From Alphaproteobacteria bacterium (GTDB lineage: Bacteria > Pseudomonadota > Alphaproteobacteria > Micropepsales > Micropepsaceae): a stretch of 64,000 bases of DNA. How positions within the stretch are numbered: the first letter of the stretch is position 1; every line of letters starts with the position of its first letter. The position numbers and the translations under genes were made by a program. The stretch spans positions 53,197 to 117,196 of the forward strand of contig CANJJD010000006.1 in assembly GCA_947474645.1 (NCBI GenBank), in the 5' to 3' direction. The notes beneath the pieces are model-generated. The model saw only the letters and a list, made by a program, of their open reading frames with translations. It was not told where the DNA came from and did no database searches. Below are positions 52,761 to 61,402 of the stretch, in pieces.

Positions 52761-54487
52761 GGCAGTGTTCCTGTGGGGAAGAAGAGCTGGGAGAATACCA
52801 CCATCGCGGCCAAGGTCAGCACCAATGACAGGCCGGACCACAGCACCACGCTGCTGTACCATTTCTTGCCCAGGCCCTCGCGCAGGGTTTCCCCGGAATT
52901 CCAGAAGGTCACCGGGTCAGGCTCCGTGCCCGGGGTGGGGGCCGGATGGGCCAGGGTCCCCAGGACACAGGCCAAAATGGACAAGGCCAGGCAGACCGGC
53001 GCCTGGTTGCCGAAGGGATAGAACCAGCCCGGCAGGAGCGGCGCCGGCCAGGTCCAGGCGGCCACCTTCAACGCAAGGCCAACGCCGAAGCCGGTGATGA
53101 TGGCGGCGATGGCGCCCGCCCCATTGGTCCGCTTCCACAGCAGTCCCACCCACAGGATGGCGGCAAAGGGCGGCGCCACCAGGGCATTGATGGTCTGCAT
53201 ATACTGATAGATGCCCGCGTCCATCCGGCTGATGGCGATGGCCATGGCGATGCCGGCGATGATGGAGCCCATCGACGCCCAGATGCCGAAGCGGACTTTC
53301 TGTTTTTCCGTCGCCTTCTTGTTGATCAGCGCCGCATAGATGTCGAAGGTCAAAATCGCGCCGGTGGCGTTGACCACCGAAGAGACGGTGGCCTGCACGG
53401 CGCAGATCAGCACCGCCAGAAGAAGTCCGCGCAGGCCGGCGGGAAAGAATTCCCGCACCAGCACGACAAAGCCGCCATCGGCCCGATGGTTGGCCGTGCC
53501 CCAGTCCTCCAGCATGAATTCGGGATGGCGGGCGAACAGGATCAGGCCCGGCAACACGATGATCAGCGGCAGAAACAGCTTGGCATAACCGGCCATCACC
53601 ATGCCCATGCGGGCATGCCAGATGTCGCGCGCGCCCAGCACGCGCTGGACGATGAACTGGTTCATCACCCCGTACCAAACACCCACCGCCAGGAAGCCGA
53701 AGAAGGTGCCGGTCCATGGCACCAGCGGATGATCCGGCGGCTGGAACACGGTCATGCGATTGTAGGCGCCATATTGGGTGAGATGCGGCGTACTGGCGTT
53801 CAGCGCCTGGTGCCAGATGCCGTCCGCGGCGACATTCTTGTCGATCACATAATTAAAGCCGTCGATGATGCCGCCGGTAGGCGTCATGGCCTTCAGCGCC
53901 AGGATGGTCAGCAGCGTGACGCCGCCGATCTTGACGATGGCGGTGAGCACGCCGGTCCAGGCCACGGTGTTGAGGCCGCCATAGACCGCCCAGCCGCCGG
54001 CGAAGATGCCGGTGCCGATGATGCACCACATCAGCGGCCAGCCGAAGAAGCCGGACAGCGCCAGCCCGCCGGCATACATCACCGCCGCCATGAAGATGGT
54101 GATGTTGGCGAATATGGTGAGCAGCGCAAAGGCCAGCCGCACCCCCGGCCCGAAGCGCTTGGCCAGGTATTCCGGCACGGTGGTGATGCGGGCGCGGATC
54201 AGGAAGGGCACGAACAGGAAGACGATGATGACTTCGGCCAGGGTGGTCTGCCACTGGGCCAGGGCGGTCGGCATGCCCAGGAGGTAGCTGGCGCCGATCA
54301 GGCCGATGAAATGCTCGGTGGAGACGTTTGCGGCGATATAAGAGCCGCCCACCACGTACCAGGGCAGCTTCCGCCCGGCCAGGAAGTAGTCGCTGGAGGA
54401 GCCGCGCTCGCCCCGCCCCGAGATCACGCCCACCACGCACAGCGCCGCAAGGAAGACGAAAAACTCGACATAGTCGAGCGGCAACAT
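52757..54487 (-). CDS. sodium:solute symporter (SSS/SGLT family)
   Basis: About 576 residues with 13-14 TM spans. The ATG at 54487 is used; a GTG at about 54505 with GGGGG upstream is an alternative. SSS features include SSSDYFLAGRKLPWYVVGGSYIAANVSTEHFIGL, TTVPEYLAKRFGPGVRLAF, VYGGLNTVAWTGVLTAIVKIGG, GVMNQFIVQRVLGARD and LICAVQATVSSVVNATGAI. The motifs resemble sugar symporters such as vSGLT/YidK. It heads the operon running to 44782, so it probably imports the substrate that the ceramidase-like enzyme and aminotransferase process. Confidence 0.88.
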   Translation of the reverse strand: MLPLDYVEFFVFLAALCVVGVISGRGERGSSSDYFLAGRKLPWYVVGGSYIAANVSTEHFIGLIGASYLLGMPTALAQWQTTLAEVIIVFLFVPFLIRARITTVPEYLAKRFGPGVRLAFALLTIFANITIFMAAVMYAGGLALSGFFGWPLMWCIIGTGIFAGGWAVYGGLNTVAWTGVLTAIVKIGGVTLLTILALKAMTPTGGIIDGFNYVIDKNVAADGIWHQALNASTPHLTQYGAYNRMTVFQPPDHPLVPWTGTFFGFLAVGVWYGVMNQFIVQRVLGARDIWHARMGMVMAGYAKLFLPLIIVLPGLILFARHPEFMLEDWGTANHRADGGFVVLVREFFPAGLRGLLLAVLICAVQATVSSVVNATGAILTFDIYAALINKKATEKQKVRFGIWASMGSIIAGIAMAIAISRMDAGIYQYMQTINALVAPPFAAILWVGLLWKRTNGAGAIAAIITGFGVGLALKVAAWTWPAPLLPGWFYPFGNQAPVCLALSILACVLGTLAHPAPTPGTEPDPVTFWNSGETLREGLGKKWYSSVVLWSGLSLVLTLAAMVVFSQLFFPTGTLP

Positions 54488-54591
54488 TTCTAGTGTGGAA
54501 TTCACGCGCAAAACCCCCGGCGGCGCTATTTCCCACGCCCCATTTGCGGCTAGTGTAACCGGCACCCGCCCACCCCGCCACCGGCAAAGCG

Positions 54592-55197
54592 ATGACCGAA
54601 CCCCCCAGAATCCCCCGCCAGGCCACGCCGCTGCTGGAAATCGCCGACCTCAAGATCGGCAGCCGTCCCGCCTCGCGCACCAAGCCCCCCAAGATCGAGG
54701 ATCTGCGCTCCATTCCCTGGGTCTTCTCCTGGTCCCAGGCGCGGGTGATGCTGCCCGGCTGGTTCGGCTTCGGCACGGCCGCCAATGCCGTAGGCGTGGA
54801 GCAACTGAAGCCCCTGTATAAGAAGTCGGCCTTTTTCCGCACCATGCTGGCGAACATGAAGATGGTGCTGGCCAAGTCCAGTATGCCCATCGCCCGGCGC
54901 TACAGCGAACTGGTGGAAGACCGCGGCTTTGCGCAGACCGTCGTGGCGCGGATCGAGGCGGAATGGGAAAGCACCCACGCGGCGGTGCTGGCGATCAACG
55001 GGCAGTCGGAACTCCTGGCCCAGAGCCCCAAGCTGGCGGACTCCATCCGCAGTCGCTTGCCGTATGTGGATGCGCTCAATCACCTGCAGGTGGATCTGCT
55101 GCGGCGGCGGCGCGAGGGCGATGCCGGCGCCGATATCCATGCCGGCATTCACATGTCGATCAACGGCGCCGCGGCGGGTTTGCGTAACAGCGGCTGA
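54592..55197 (+). pseudogene. ppc: C-terminal fragment of phosphoenolpyruvate carboxylase
   Basis: An open frame of 201 codons matching only the last fifth or so of PEP carboxylase (normally about 900 residues). Conserved pieces are RQATPLLEIADLKIGSRPASR, LRSIPWVFSWSQARVMLPGWFGFGTA, and the C-terminus HMSINGAAAGLRNSG, which corresponds to the universal AAGMRNTG end. The Arg of SRPASR corresponds to a catalytic Arg, but the catalytic His and GRGGS regions of the first two thirds are missing, so it cannot be a working carboxylase. Upstream the frame stops at 54556-54558 and the symporter gene occupies the space. No frameshift or stop has yet entered the fragment. The start codon is arbitrary. 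Confidence 0.85.
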
Positions 55198-55211
55198 TAA
55201 AGGAAAACAAG

Positions 55212-56492
55212 ATGAAACGTATGATGCTGGGCCTGATGCTGCTGCTGCCGGTTGCGGCGGCGGCGGGGGGGGACGCGCCGCCCGCCCCGCCGCGCACGGT
55301 AGGCGACAGCCGCGAATTCCCGCCGCCACGTCTGGTCGAGGGCCAGTATTGGGATGCGCGGCAGCCGGAAAAGGCCGGCGATCAGCCTTTATTCCCCCAG
55401 CAGACCCGCGCGCCCTATCGCAAGGTGCACGACTATAAAGTCACCACCATCACCGACAAGTTGCGCCTGCCCTGGTCCATCGCCTTCCTACCCGAAGGCA
55501 AGATGCTGGTGACCGAGAAATTCCCCGCCCACTTCCGCATCGTCAGTGCCGACGGCAGCATGACCGAGCCGCTCACCGGCCTGGGCGGTTTGGCGACGGC
55601 CCGCACCCTGGGCCTGCTGGACGTGGCGCTGGCGCCAGACTTCCGAAAAAGCCGGCGCATCTATTTTTCCTTCTTCGACACTTTGCCCAAGGGCAACAGC
55701 AACACCTATCTGGCCCATGCCGTGCTGGACCAGGCCAAGAACGCGGTGTATGACGTCACCGTGATCTATCGCGGCGTACCGGAACTGCCGGAGGAGAATT
55801 TCTCCATGAAGCAGGGCGGGCGCATCGTATTTGCCAGGGACGGCACCTTGTTCATGACGGTGGGCGACCGCGACGGCAACCGCAAAGCCGATTACGACCA
55901 TCAACTGGCGCAGAAGCTGGACAATGATGTGGGCAAGATCATCCATCTTACCGCCGACGGCATGCCGGCGCCCGACAATCCCTTTTTGAAAACGCCTGGT
56001 GTGCGCCCCGAGATCTGGGCCTATGGCATACGCAGTCCACAAGGCTTCACATTGGCGCCGGACGGCACCTTGTGGGAGACCGAGCATGGCCCGCGCGGCG
56101 GCGATGAGCTGAACCGCATCCAGCGCGGCAAGAATTACGGCTGGCCCATCATCACCCATGGCGTGGATTATCCCGGCGGCCCCATCGCCGAAGGCCTGTC
56201 GGCCAGGGACGGGATGGAACAGCCGGTCTATTACTGGGACCCGGTGATCGCGCCGTCCGGTCTGGCCTGGTACAGCGGCAAGCTGTTTCCCAAATGGAAC
56301 GGAAATCTACTGGCGGGCGCGTTGCGCGGGATCGGCCTTTATCGCCTGGAGATGAAGAACGGCGAGGTTGTGGCGGAGGAGCCGCTGCTCACCGACCTCA
56401 AGGCCCGCATCCGTGACGTGCGGGTGGGGCCGGACGGTGCGGTCTATGTCCTGACCGAGCAGAAGGCGTTGCTGAAGCTGACGCCCAACTAG
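55212..56492 (+). CDS. secreted PQQ-dependent sugar dehydrogenase (YliI/aldose sugar dehydrogenase type)
   Basis: A 426-residue protein with Sec signal (MKRMMLGLMLLLPVAAAAGG). The six-bladed propeller of soluble aldose sugar dehydrogenases is clear: LRLPWSIAFLPEGKMLVTEKF, LGLLDVALAPDFRKSRRIYFSF, GGRIVFARDGTLFMTVGDRDG, AYGIRSPQGFTLAPDGTLWETEHGPRGGDELN and IRDVRVGPDGAVYVLTE. Unlike the enzyme at 48.4 kb it has no haem domain, so it needs a separate acceptor. A dihaem cytochrome c is encoded 2.4 kb downstream. AAAGGA precedes the ATG. It lies 14 nt after the ppc fragment. Confidence 0.9.
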   Translation: MKRMMLGLMLLLPVAAAAGGDAPPAPPRTVGDSREFPPPRLVEGQYWDARQPEKAGDQPLFPQQTRAPYRKVHDYKVTTITDKLRLPWSIAFLPEGKMLVTEKFPAHFRIVSADGSMTEPLTGLGGLATARTLGLLDVALAPDFRKSRRIYFSFFDTLPKGNSNTYLAHAVLDQAKNAVYDVTVIYRGVPELPEENFSMKQGGRIVFARDGTLFMTVGDRDGNRKADYDHQLAQKLDNDVGKIIHLTADGMPAPDNPFLKTPGVRPEIWAYGIRSPQGFTLAPDGTLWETEHGPRGGDELNRIQRGKNYGWPIITHGVDYPGGPIAEGLSARDGMEQPVYYWDPVIAPSGLAWYSGKLFPKWNGNLLAGALRGIGLYRLEMKNGEVVAEEPLLTDLKARIRDVRVGPDGAVYVLTEQKALLKLTPN

Positions 56493-56496
56493 GCTA

Positions 56497-56646
56497 TCAG
56501 GACGCAGGCTTGTCCTTTGGCGGGACCGCCGGCCCCGGCTGGGTGGCTGGCTTCACCTTGTCCACCACCTTTTCGACGATACCCTTTGGGCTGGGCTTGT
56601 CGAGGCCGCTGCCGGCATGTTCGTCCGTCTTCTTGGACAGAGACAT
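56497..56646 (-). CDS. 49-residue hydrophilic hypothetical protein
   Basis: A short gene with ATG at 56646 and AGGAG 7 nt upstream. The product (MSLSKKTDEHAGSG... to PPKDKPAS) is rich in Lys, Pro and Asp, with no hydrophobic segment and a short amphipathic part GIVEKVVDKVKP. It is probably disordered and cytoplasmic. It converges with the PQQ sugar dehydrogenase gene, with 4 nt between stops, and lies on the strand opposite all its neighbours. A longer reading frame in phase upstream runs antisense to the TIM-barrel gene and is not credible. Function unknown; small basic proteins of this type are often stress-related. Confidence 0.55.
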   Translation of the reverse strand: MSLSKKTDEHAGSGLDKPSPKGIVEKVVDKVKPATQPGPAVPPKDKPAS

Positions 56647-56772
56647 GGCTGCACTCCTGTTGATTACAACGGTAATGGACAGGGACCCCGCCGCCGCCGC
56701 CTGTTGCGCTCGCTTCGCCGATGGTCTGAAATCAAACCTTAAGCCCCGGGAAAGGGGCATCTGGAGGACGTC

Positions 56773-57732
56773 ATGAAAGTCGGTGTGTTCACGCCCTTGC
56801 TGTCGGCTCTGCCGCTGGACCAGGTGCTGAAAAAGCTCAAATCCCTGGACATCGACACGGTGGAGTTCGGTACCGGCAACTATCCCGGCGACGCCCATGC
56901 CAAGCTGTCCATGCTGGACAATCCGGCCGAGCTGGCGACCTTCAAAAGCAAGATCGCCGATGCCGGCTTCACCATCTCGGCCCTGTCCAGCCACGGCAAT
57001 CCGCTGCATCCCGACGCGGGCGTAGCCGCCAAATATGCTGAGACCAGCAAGAAGACCATTCTCCTGGCCGAGAAGCTGGGGGTGAATACGGTGGTGGATT
57101 TTTCGGGATGCCCCGGCGATTCCTTCGGCGCCAAATTTCCTAACTGGGTCACCTGTTCCTGGCCGCCGGAGTATCTGGAGATCCTGAACTGGCAATGGGA
57201 CAAAGTGGTGACGCCTTACTGGAAGGCGCATGGCAAGTTCGCCGCCGACCATGGCGTGAAAGTCGCCATCGAGATGCATCCTGGTTTCGTGGTCTATAAT
57301 CCTGAGACCATGCTGCGCCTGCGCGTCATCGCCGGCCCGTCGGTGGGCGCCAACCTAGATCCCAGCCACCTGTTCTGGCAGGGCATCGATCCCATCGTGG
57401 CGGTGCGCGAGCTGGGCGAGGCCATCCATTATGTCCATGCCAAGGACACCCAGCTTTTCCCCACCAATGTGACGCGCAACGGCGTCTTGGACACCAAGTC
57501 CTATACCGATGAGCGCAACCGCTCCTGGATCTTCCGCACCGTGGGCTATGGCCATAGCGCCGAATGGTGGAGCGAGTTTATCTCCACCTTGCGCATGTAC
57601 GGCTATGACGATGTCCTGTCCATCGAGCACGAAGACAGTCTGATGTCGCCCGATGAGGGGTTGAGCAAGGCCGCAGCGCTGCTCGCCCAGGTCATCATCA
57701 AGGAAAAACCCGCGGCGGCCTGGTGGGTGTGA
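56773..57732 (+). CDS. sugar phosphate isomerase/epimerase-like TIM barrel
   Basis: A 319-residue cytoplasmic protein of the xylose-isomerase-like TIM-barrel family. Motifs are MKVGVFTPLLSALPLDQVLKKL, IDTVEFGTGNYPG, ISALSSHGNPLHPD, VAIEMHPGFVVYNP with metal Glu, GANLDPSHLFWQGID with Asp/His, YVHAKDTQ and DVLSIEHEDSLM with a final Glu. GGAGG 5 nt before the ATG supports the start. It is the first gene of a tight four-gene operon and overlaps the oxidoreductase by one base (TGATG). Such pairs of isomerase and Gfo/Idh/MocA oxidoreductase usually act on inositols, keto-sugars or modified sugars. Confidence 0.88.
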   Translation: MKVGVFTPLLSALPLDQVLKKLKSLDIDTVEFGTGNYPGDAHAKLSMLDNPAELATFKSKIADAGFTISALSSHGNPLHPDAGVAAKYAETSKKTILLAEKLGVNTVVDFSGCPGDSFGAKFPNWVTCSWPPEYLEILNWQWDKVVTPYWKAHGKFAADHGVKVAIEMHPGFVVYNPETMLRLRVIAGPSVGANLDPSHLFWQGIDPIVAVRELGEAIHYVHAKDTQLFPTNVTRNGVLDTKSYTDERNRSWIFRTVGYGHSAEWWSEFISTLRMYGYDDVLSIEHEDSLMSPDEGLSKAAALLAQVIIKEKPAAAWWV

Positions 57733-58871
57733 TGGAGCGTATCCGCACCGCGGTGATCGGCACCGGCTTCATGGGCCGTGTGCATCTGGAGGCGCTGCGC
57801 CGCATCGAGCATGTCGATGTGGTGGAAGTGGCCGCCACCAGCGCGGAGAAAGCGCGTGCCGCCGCGGCGGGATACAATGTGCTGAACGCCACCGGTGACT
57901 GGCAGGACGTGATGCGCGATCCGTCCATCGACGCGGTGCATATCGCCACGCCCAATGATTCCCATTTCCCCATCGCCAAGGCTGCGCTGGAAGCGGGCAA
58001 ACATGTGCTGTGCGAAAAACCGCTGGCCATGTCGAGCGCGCAAGCGCAGGCGCTGACCGACCTGGCAGCGGCGAAAAAGCTGCGCAACGCGCTGTGCCAT
58101 AATTTGCGCTTCTATCCCATGGTGCAGCAGATGCGGGCTATGCGCGAGGCCGGCGCTTTCGGCGAAATTCTGGTGGTCCAGGGCACCTATTCCCAGGACT
58201 GGATGCTGTACGAGACCGACTGGAATTGGCGCGTCGATCCCAAGGTGAGCGGCCCGTCGCGGGTGATGGCCGATATCGGTTCGCACTTTTTCGACATGGC
58301 CGAGCATGTCACCGGCTTGAAAGTATCGGCGGTGTGCAGCGACCTGCAGATTTTCTGGCCGACCCGCAAGCAGCCAAAAGGCGGCGGCGAGACCTTTTCC
58401 GGCAAGACGGTCGGCGAAACCATCGATACCAAGATCGTTACCGAAGATTTCGGCACAACCCTGTTTCACATGGGCAAAGCGCGCGGGGCTATGACCGCCA
58501 GCCAGGTTTCGGCGGGGCGCAAGAACGGACTGGTACTGGAAATCTACGGCACCAAGGGCGGCGCAAGCTGGCGGCAGGAAGCGCCGGAGGAATTGTGGCT
58601 GGGCCATCGCGATGCGCCCAACCAGGTGTTGATGAAAGACCCGTCCTTGCTGGACAGACACGCTGCCGCCTTTGCCGATTATCCCGGCGGCCATGCCGAA
58701 GGCTATCCCGATACCCACAAGCAGCTTTACCGGCGCTTCTATGCCTCCATCGCTGATCTCAGCGCCAAGCCGGACTACCCGCAATTCGTCGATGGCCTGC
58801 GGCAGATGAAAATCCTGGACGCTGAACTGGCCAGCCACGAATCCCGCGCCTGGGTGGATGTGCCGGCATGA
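57732..58871 (+). CDS. Gfo/Idh/MocA-family NAD(P)-dependent oxidoreductase
   Basis: A 379-residue cytoplasmic oxidoreductase. The ATG overlaps the upstream stop (TGATG). The N-terminal Rossmann fold has IGTGFMGRVHLEALRR, DAVHIATPNDSHFPIAKAALEAGKHVLCEKPLAMS with the EKP motif. The C-terminal alpha/beta domain has DWNWRVDPKVSGPSRVMADIGSHFFDMAEHVTG, carrying Asp and His where members place catalytic residues. It would oxidise or reduce a sugar or cyclitol, working with the preceding isomerase-like protein. Ends with an ATGA overlap into a cytochrome c gene. Confidence 0.9.
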   Translation: MERIRTAVIGTGFMGRVHLEALRRIEHVDVVEVAATSAEKARAAAAGYNVLNATGDWQDVMRDPSIDAVHIATPNDSHFPIAKAALEAGKHVLCEKPLAMSSAQAQALTDLAAAKKLRNALCHNLRFYPMVQQMRAMREAGAFGEILVVQGTYSQDWMLYETDWNWRVDPKVSGPSRVMADIGSHFFDMAEHVTGLKVSAVCSDLQIFWPTRKQPKGGGETFSGKTVGETIDTKIVTEDFGTTLFHMGKARGAMTASQVSAGRKNGLVLEIYGTKGGASWRQEAPEELWLGHRDAPNQVLMKDPSLLDRHAAAFADYPGGHAEGYPDTHKQLYRRFYASIADLSAKPDYPQFVDGLRQMKILDAELASHESRAWVDVPA

Positions 58872-59815
58872 AGACGGCGATCGCTTTCTTCCTTTTGGGC
58901 ATCAGCGCGGCGGCGGCAGCGCCGTCCAGCTATCCGGAATGGGCATATGGCGTGCCGACACCTGAGAATGAGGCGACCGCGCCGCGCGACGACGGCACCA
59001 AATACACCCTGCCCGGCGCCGCCGGCCCCTTCACCCGCGGCCAGGCGGGCGGCGCAAACCGCACCCCGCCCGCCGACTGGTATCCGAACGATCATCCGCC
59101 CATGTCGAAGATTATCGCGGCCGGCGATCCGGGGCGCGGCATCACCGCCTGCGCGGGCTGTCACTATCCCAATGGCAAGGGCCGGCCGCAGAACGCCAAT
59201 ATCGCCGGACTGAATGCTGACTATCTCGCCCGCCAGTTGCGGGAGATGAAATCGGGCCTACGCCACAGCGCCGAACCGCGCAAGAAAAACGCGCAGCAGA
59301 TGGTGGACTTCGCGCACGCGATGACCGAGGCCGAGATCACGGAAGCGGCGGGCTATTACGCCGCCCTGCCGCCCACCGTGCCGATCAAGGTGGTGCAGAC
59401 CGCAACGGTGCCCAAGATGCGCAGCCAGGAAGGCATGTGGCTGCCCCATGAAAGCGGCGCGCGCGAGCCTATCGGCATGCGGGTGATCGAGACGCCGGCC
59501 GACGTGGACCGCGAACAGTTGCGCGATCCCCATGCCGGTTTCATCGCCTATGTCCCAAGGGGGGCACCGGCCAAGGGCAAGCGCCTGGCAGCCAAGCTGG
59601 GCTGCGCCGGTTGCCACGGTGAGGACCTGAAAGGCGCTGATGCGCCGGGCATCGCCGGCCGTTCGCCCAGTTATCTGGCGCGGCAATTGTACGACTTCCA
59701 GCAGGGCGACCGGCATGGCGAGATGGCGGCGGCGATGCAGCCGGTCGTGGAAAATCTGACCGCCGCCGATATCGTCAATCTCGCCGCCTATACCGCATCG
59801 CTGTCGGTGAAATGA
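58868..59815 (+). CDS. periplasmic dihaem cytochrome c
   Basis: A 315-residue protein with Sec signal (MKTAIAFFLLGISAAAAA). Two haem c sites occur, CAGCH at 95-99 and CAGCH at 246-250, each followed by a cytochrome c4-like domain end (AGYYAALPP and [10 protein letters not shown]). DIVNLAAY and the repeated LARQL segments mark two homologous domains. It overlaps both flanking cytoplasmic-enzyme genes by 4 nt. It could accept electrons from the PQQ sugar dehydrogenase at 55.2 kb and pass them to an oxidase. Axial Met candidates are EMKSGLRH and MAAAMQP. Confidence 0.9.
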   Translation: MKTAIAFFLLGISAAAAAPSSYPEWAYGVPTPENEATAPRDDGTKYTLPGAAGPFTRGQAGGANRTPPADWYPNDHPPMSKIIAAGDPGRGITACAGCHYPNGKGRPQNANIAGLNADYLARQLREMKSGLRHSAEPRKKNAQQMVDFAHAMTEAEITEAAGYYAALPPTVPIKVVQTATVPKMRSQEGMWLPHESGAREPIGMRVIETPADVDREQLRDPHAGFIAYVPRGAPAKGKRLAAKLGCAGCHGEDLKGADAPGIAGRSPSYLARQLYDFQQGDRHGEMAAAMQPVVENLTAADIVNLAAYTASLSVK

Positions 59816-60810
59816 TGACGAAACCCGTGGTGGCTGTGACATTGGGCGATGCTTCGGGCATTGGGCCGGAACTGGCGGCGAAATTGCTGGCCCGTTCCGA
59901 AATCTCGGCGGCACAGATCGTCCTGGTGGGCGATGCCTGGGTATGGGCGCAAGGCCAGAAAATCGCCGGCGTCTCGCCGGCGGTCAACGTCATCAAGGAC
60001 TGGTCCGCAGCCCGCCGCGGCGACGGCACGCCGATGCTGCTGGAAATGCAGACGGTCGCGCAGACCGATATCGTTCAGGGCCAGGTCACGGCGGCGGCGG
60101 GTCACGGCGCGCGCATGGTCCTCACCGCCTGCCTGGATGCCGCCGTGCGCGGCGACATCGATGCCGTCTGCTTTGCGCCCCTCAACAAGCAGGCGATGAA
60201 GAAAGGTGGCATGGCGTTCGAAGACGAACAGCATTTCTTCGCCGATCACCTGGGCGTCACCGGCTATTTCTGCGAGTTCAACACGCTGGGAACGCTGTGG
60301 ACCTCGCGCATTTCCAGCCATATCCCGCTGGCCGACATTCCCAAATATGTCACCAAGGACCGCATCAAGGCGGCGGCGCAGTTGACCTTCCAGACCCTGA
60401 AGCGCGCCGGTTTTTCCCAGCCGCGGGTTGCGCTGGCGGCGCTTAATCCCCATGGCGGCGATGGTGGCACCTGCGGCCGCGAGGAGATCGACATCATTGA
60501 ACCGGCGGCCAAAGAATTGAATGACGAAGGTCTGCCCATCCTGGGCCCCTTCCCGGCCGACACAATTTTCCTGAAGGCGCGCGATGGCCTTTTGGACAGT
60601 GTCGTCACCATGTATCACGATCAGGGCCAGGTGGCGGTCAAACTGCTGGGCTTCGAGCGCGGCGTGACAGTGGCCGGCGGCCTGCCGCTGCCGATCACCA
60701 CTCCGGCCCACGGCACGGCCTTCGATATAGTGGGGCAGGGCAAGGCCAATGCCGAAGCCATGACCCAGGCTTTCCTGCTGGCGGCCAAGATGGCCGCCGC
60801 TGCTAGATAA
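59812..60810 (+). CDS. PdxA-family 4-phospho-sugar-acid/4-hydroxythreonine dehydrogenase
   Basis: A 332-residue cytoplasmic enzyme of the PdxA family. It has [18 protein letters not shown], metal-ligand His positions in [25 protein letters not shown] and [12 protein letters not shown], and [19 protein letters not shown]. In this setting it is more likely a PdxA2-type catabolic enzyme (for example D-erythronate or D-threonate 4-phosphate dehydrogenase) than the vitamin B6 enzyme. No matching DUF1537 kinase lies nearby, which leaves the substrate open. The ATG overlaps the cytochrome stop. Its 3' end overlaps the convergent uxuA-like fragment by 8 nt. Confidence 0.85.
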   Translation: MMTKPVVAVTLGDASGIGPELAAKLLARSEISAAQIVLVGDAWVWAQGQKIAGVSPAVNVIKDWSAARRGDGTPMLLEMQTVAQTDIVQGQVTAAAGHGARMVLTACLDAAVRGDIDAVCFAPLNKQAMKKGGMAFEDEQHFFADHLGVTGYFCEFNTLGTLWTSRISSHIPLADIPKYVTKDRIKAAAQLTFQTLKRAGFSQPRVALAALNPHGGDGGTCGREEIDIIEPAAKELNDEGLPILGPFPADTIFLKARDGLLDSVVTMYHDQGQVAVKLLGFERGVTVAGGLPLPITTPAHGTAFDIVGQGKANAEAMTQAFLLAAKMAAAAR

Positions 60811-61290
60811 TGTGGGCTTCGGCCTGCAGCAGGGCGCGGATATAGCCGAAATCGAAAGCATAGCTTTCGTTGGGCCCGTTGGGACTGTCCTTGAAGCGCG
60901 GGGCATGGTCGGGCATCAACAACCCGTCATAGCCGACTTCGCGATAGACCTTCACGGTTTTCACGAAATCCACATCGCCTTCATCAGGAAACGTCTCGAC
61001 AAAATTATCGCGCTTGCCGCGAATGTTGCGGAAATAGACGTTAAAGATTTTCCCACGGCTACCAAAATAGCGGATGACATCGAAGATTTCCTTGGCCGGC
61101 TCTTGCAGCATTTCCGACATAGTGCCCTGGCAAAAGTTTAACCCGTGATAGGGATTTTCGTGGATGGCAACAAAGCGCTTGACGCCCTCCACCGTGCCCA
61201 GCACCCACCGGATGCAGCGATAGCCGGACGGCGGCACACCCGGATCATGAGGATGCAGCGCCAGCTTGACCTTGTATTCGGCGGCCACCG
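60803..61290 (-). pseudogene. C-terminal fragment of a mannonate dehydratase (UxuA/ManD-like)
   Basis: About 162 codons matching the last part of UxuA-family mannonate dehydratase (normally about 350-400 residues). It keeps [17 protein letters not shown] with the metal His, [12 protein letters not shown] with the metal Cys region, [28 protein letters not shown] and [11 protein letters not shown]. The frame's only possible start is a GTG at 61288. Upstream of residue VPVA the similarity ends and an inverted repeat begins; the frame closes at a TGA (61364-61366). The N-terminal half is missing, so a working enzyme is unlikely. The cut lies exactly at the repeat. Confidence 0.8.
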
Positions 61291-61291
61291 G

Positions 61292-61326
61292 TACTGACCG
61301 GCCCCCACTGAGTGGTCCAGTCAGTA
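61292..61326. repeat. inverted repeat at the uxuA break point, possible insertion-element scar
   Basis: TACTGAC (61292-61298) and GTCAGTA (61320-61326) are perfect arms. Inside them is a second perfect palindrome CCACT-G-AGTGG (61305-61315). The structure begins within two bases of the place where uxuA similarity stops. The TG...CA-like ends and GC-rich interior are reminiscent of insertion-sequence termini, but no transposase is present, so this is only a suggestion. Confidence 0.5.
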
Positions 61327-61402
61327 TGGTCGAACTGGTCCTGCAATCGGTCGCGCAAAACGTTCATGGCGGGGGTTCATACAGGAAAAACTGCGTCGAA
61401 GC

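Noticed and set aside
52946..54493. 515-codon plus-strand open frame
   Set aside because: Antisense to the SSS symporter; dominated by His, Gln and Asp repeats with no recognisable domain.
56497..57279. 260-codon minus-strand frame
   Set aside because: All but the last 49 codons run antisense to the TIM-barrel gene; only the short 3' part has its own ribosome-binding site and is kept as a gene.
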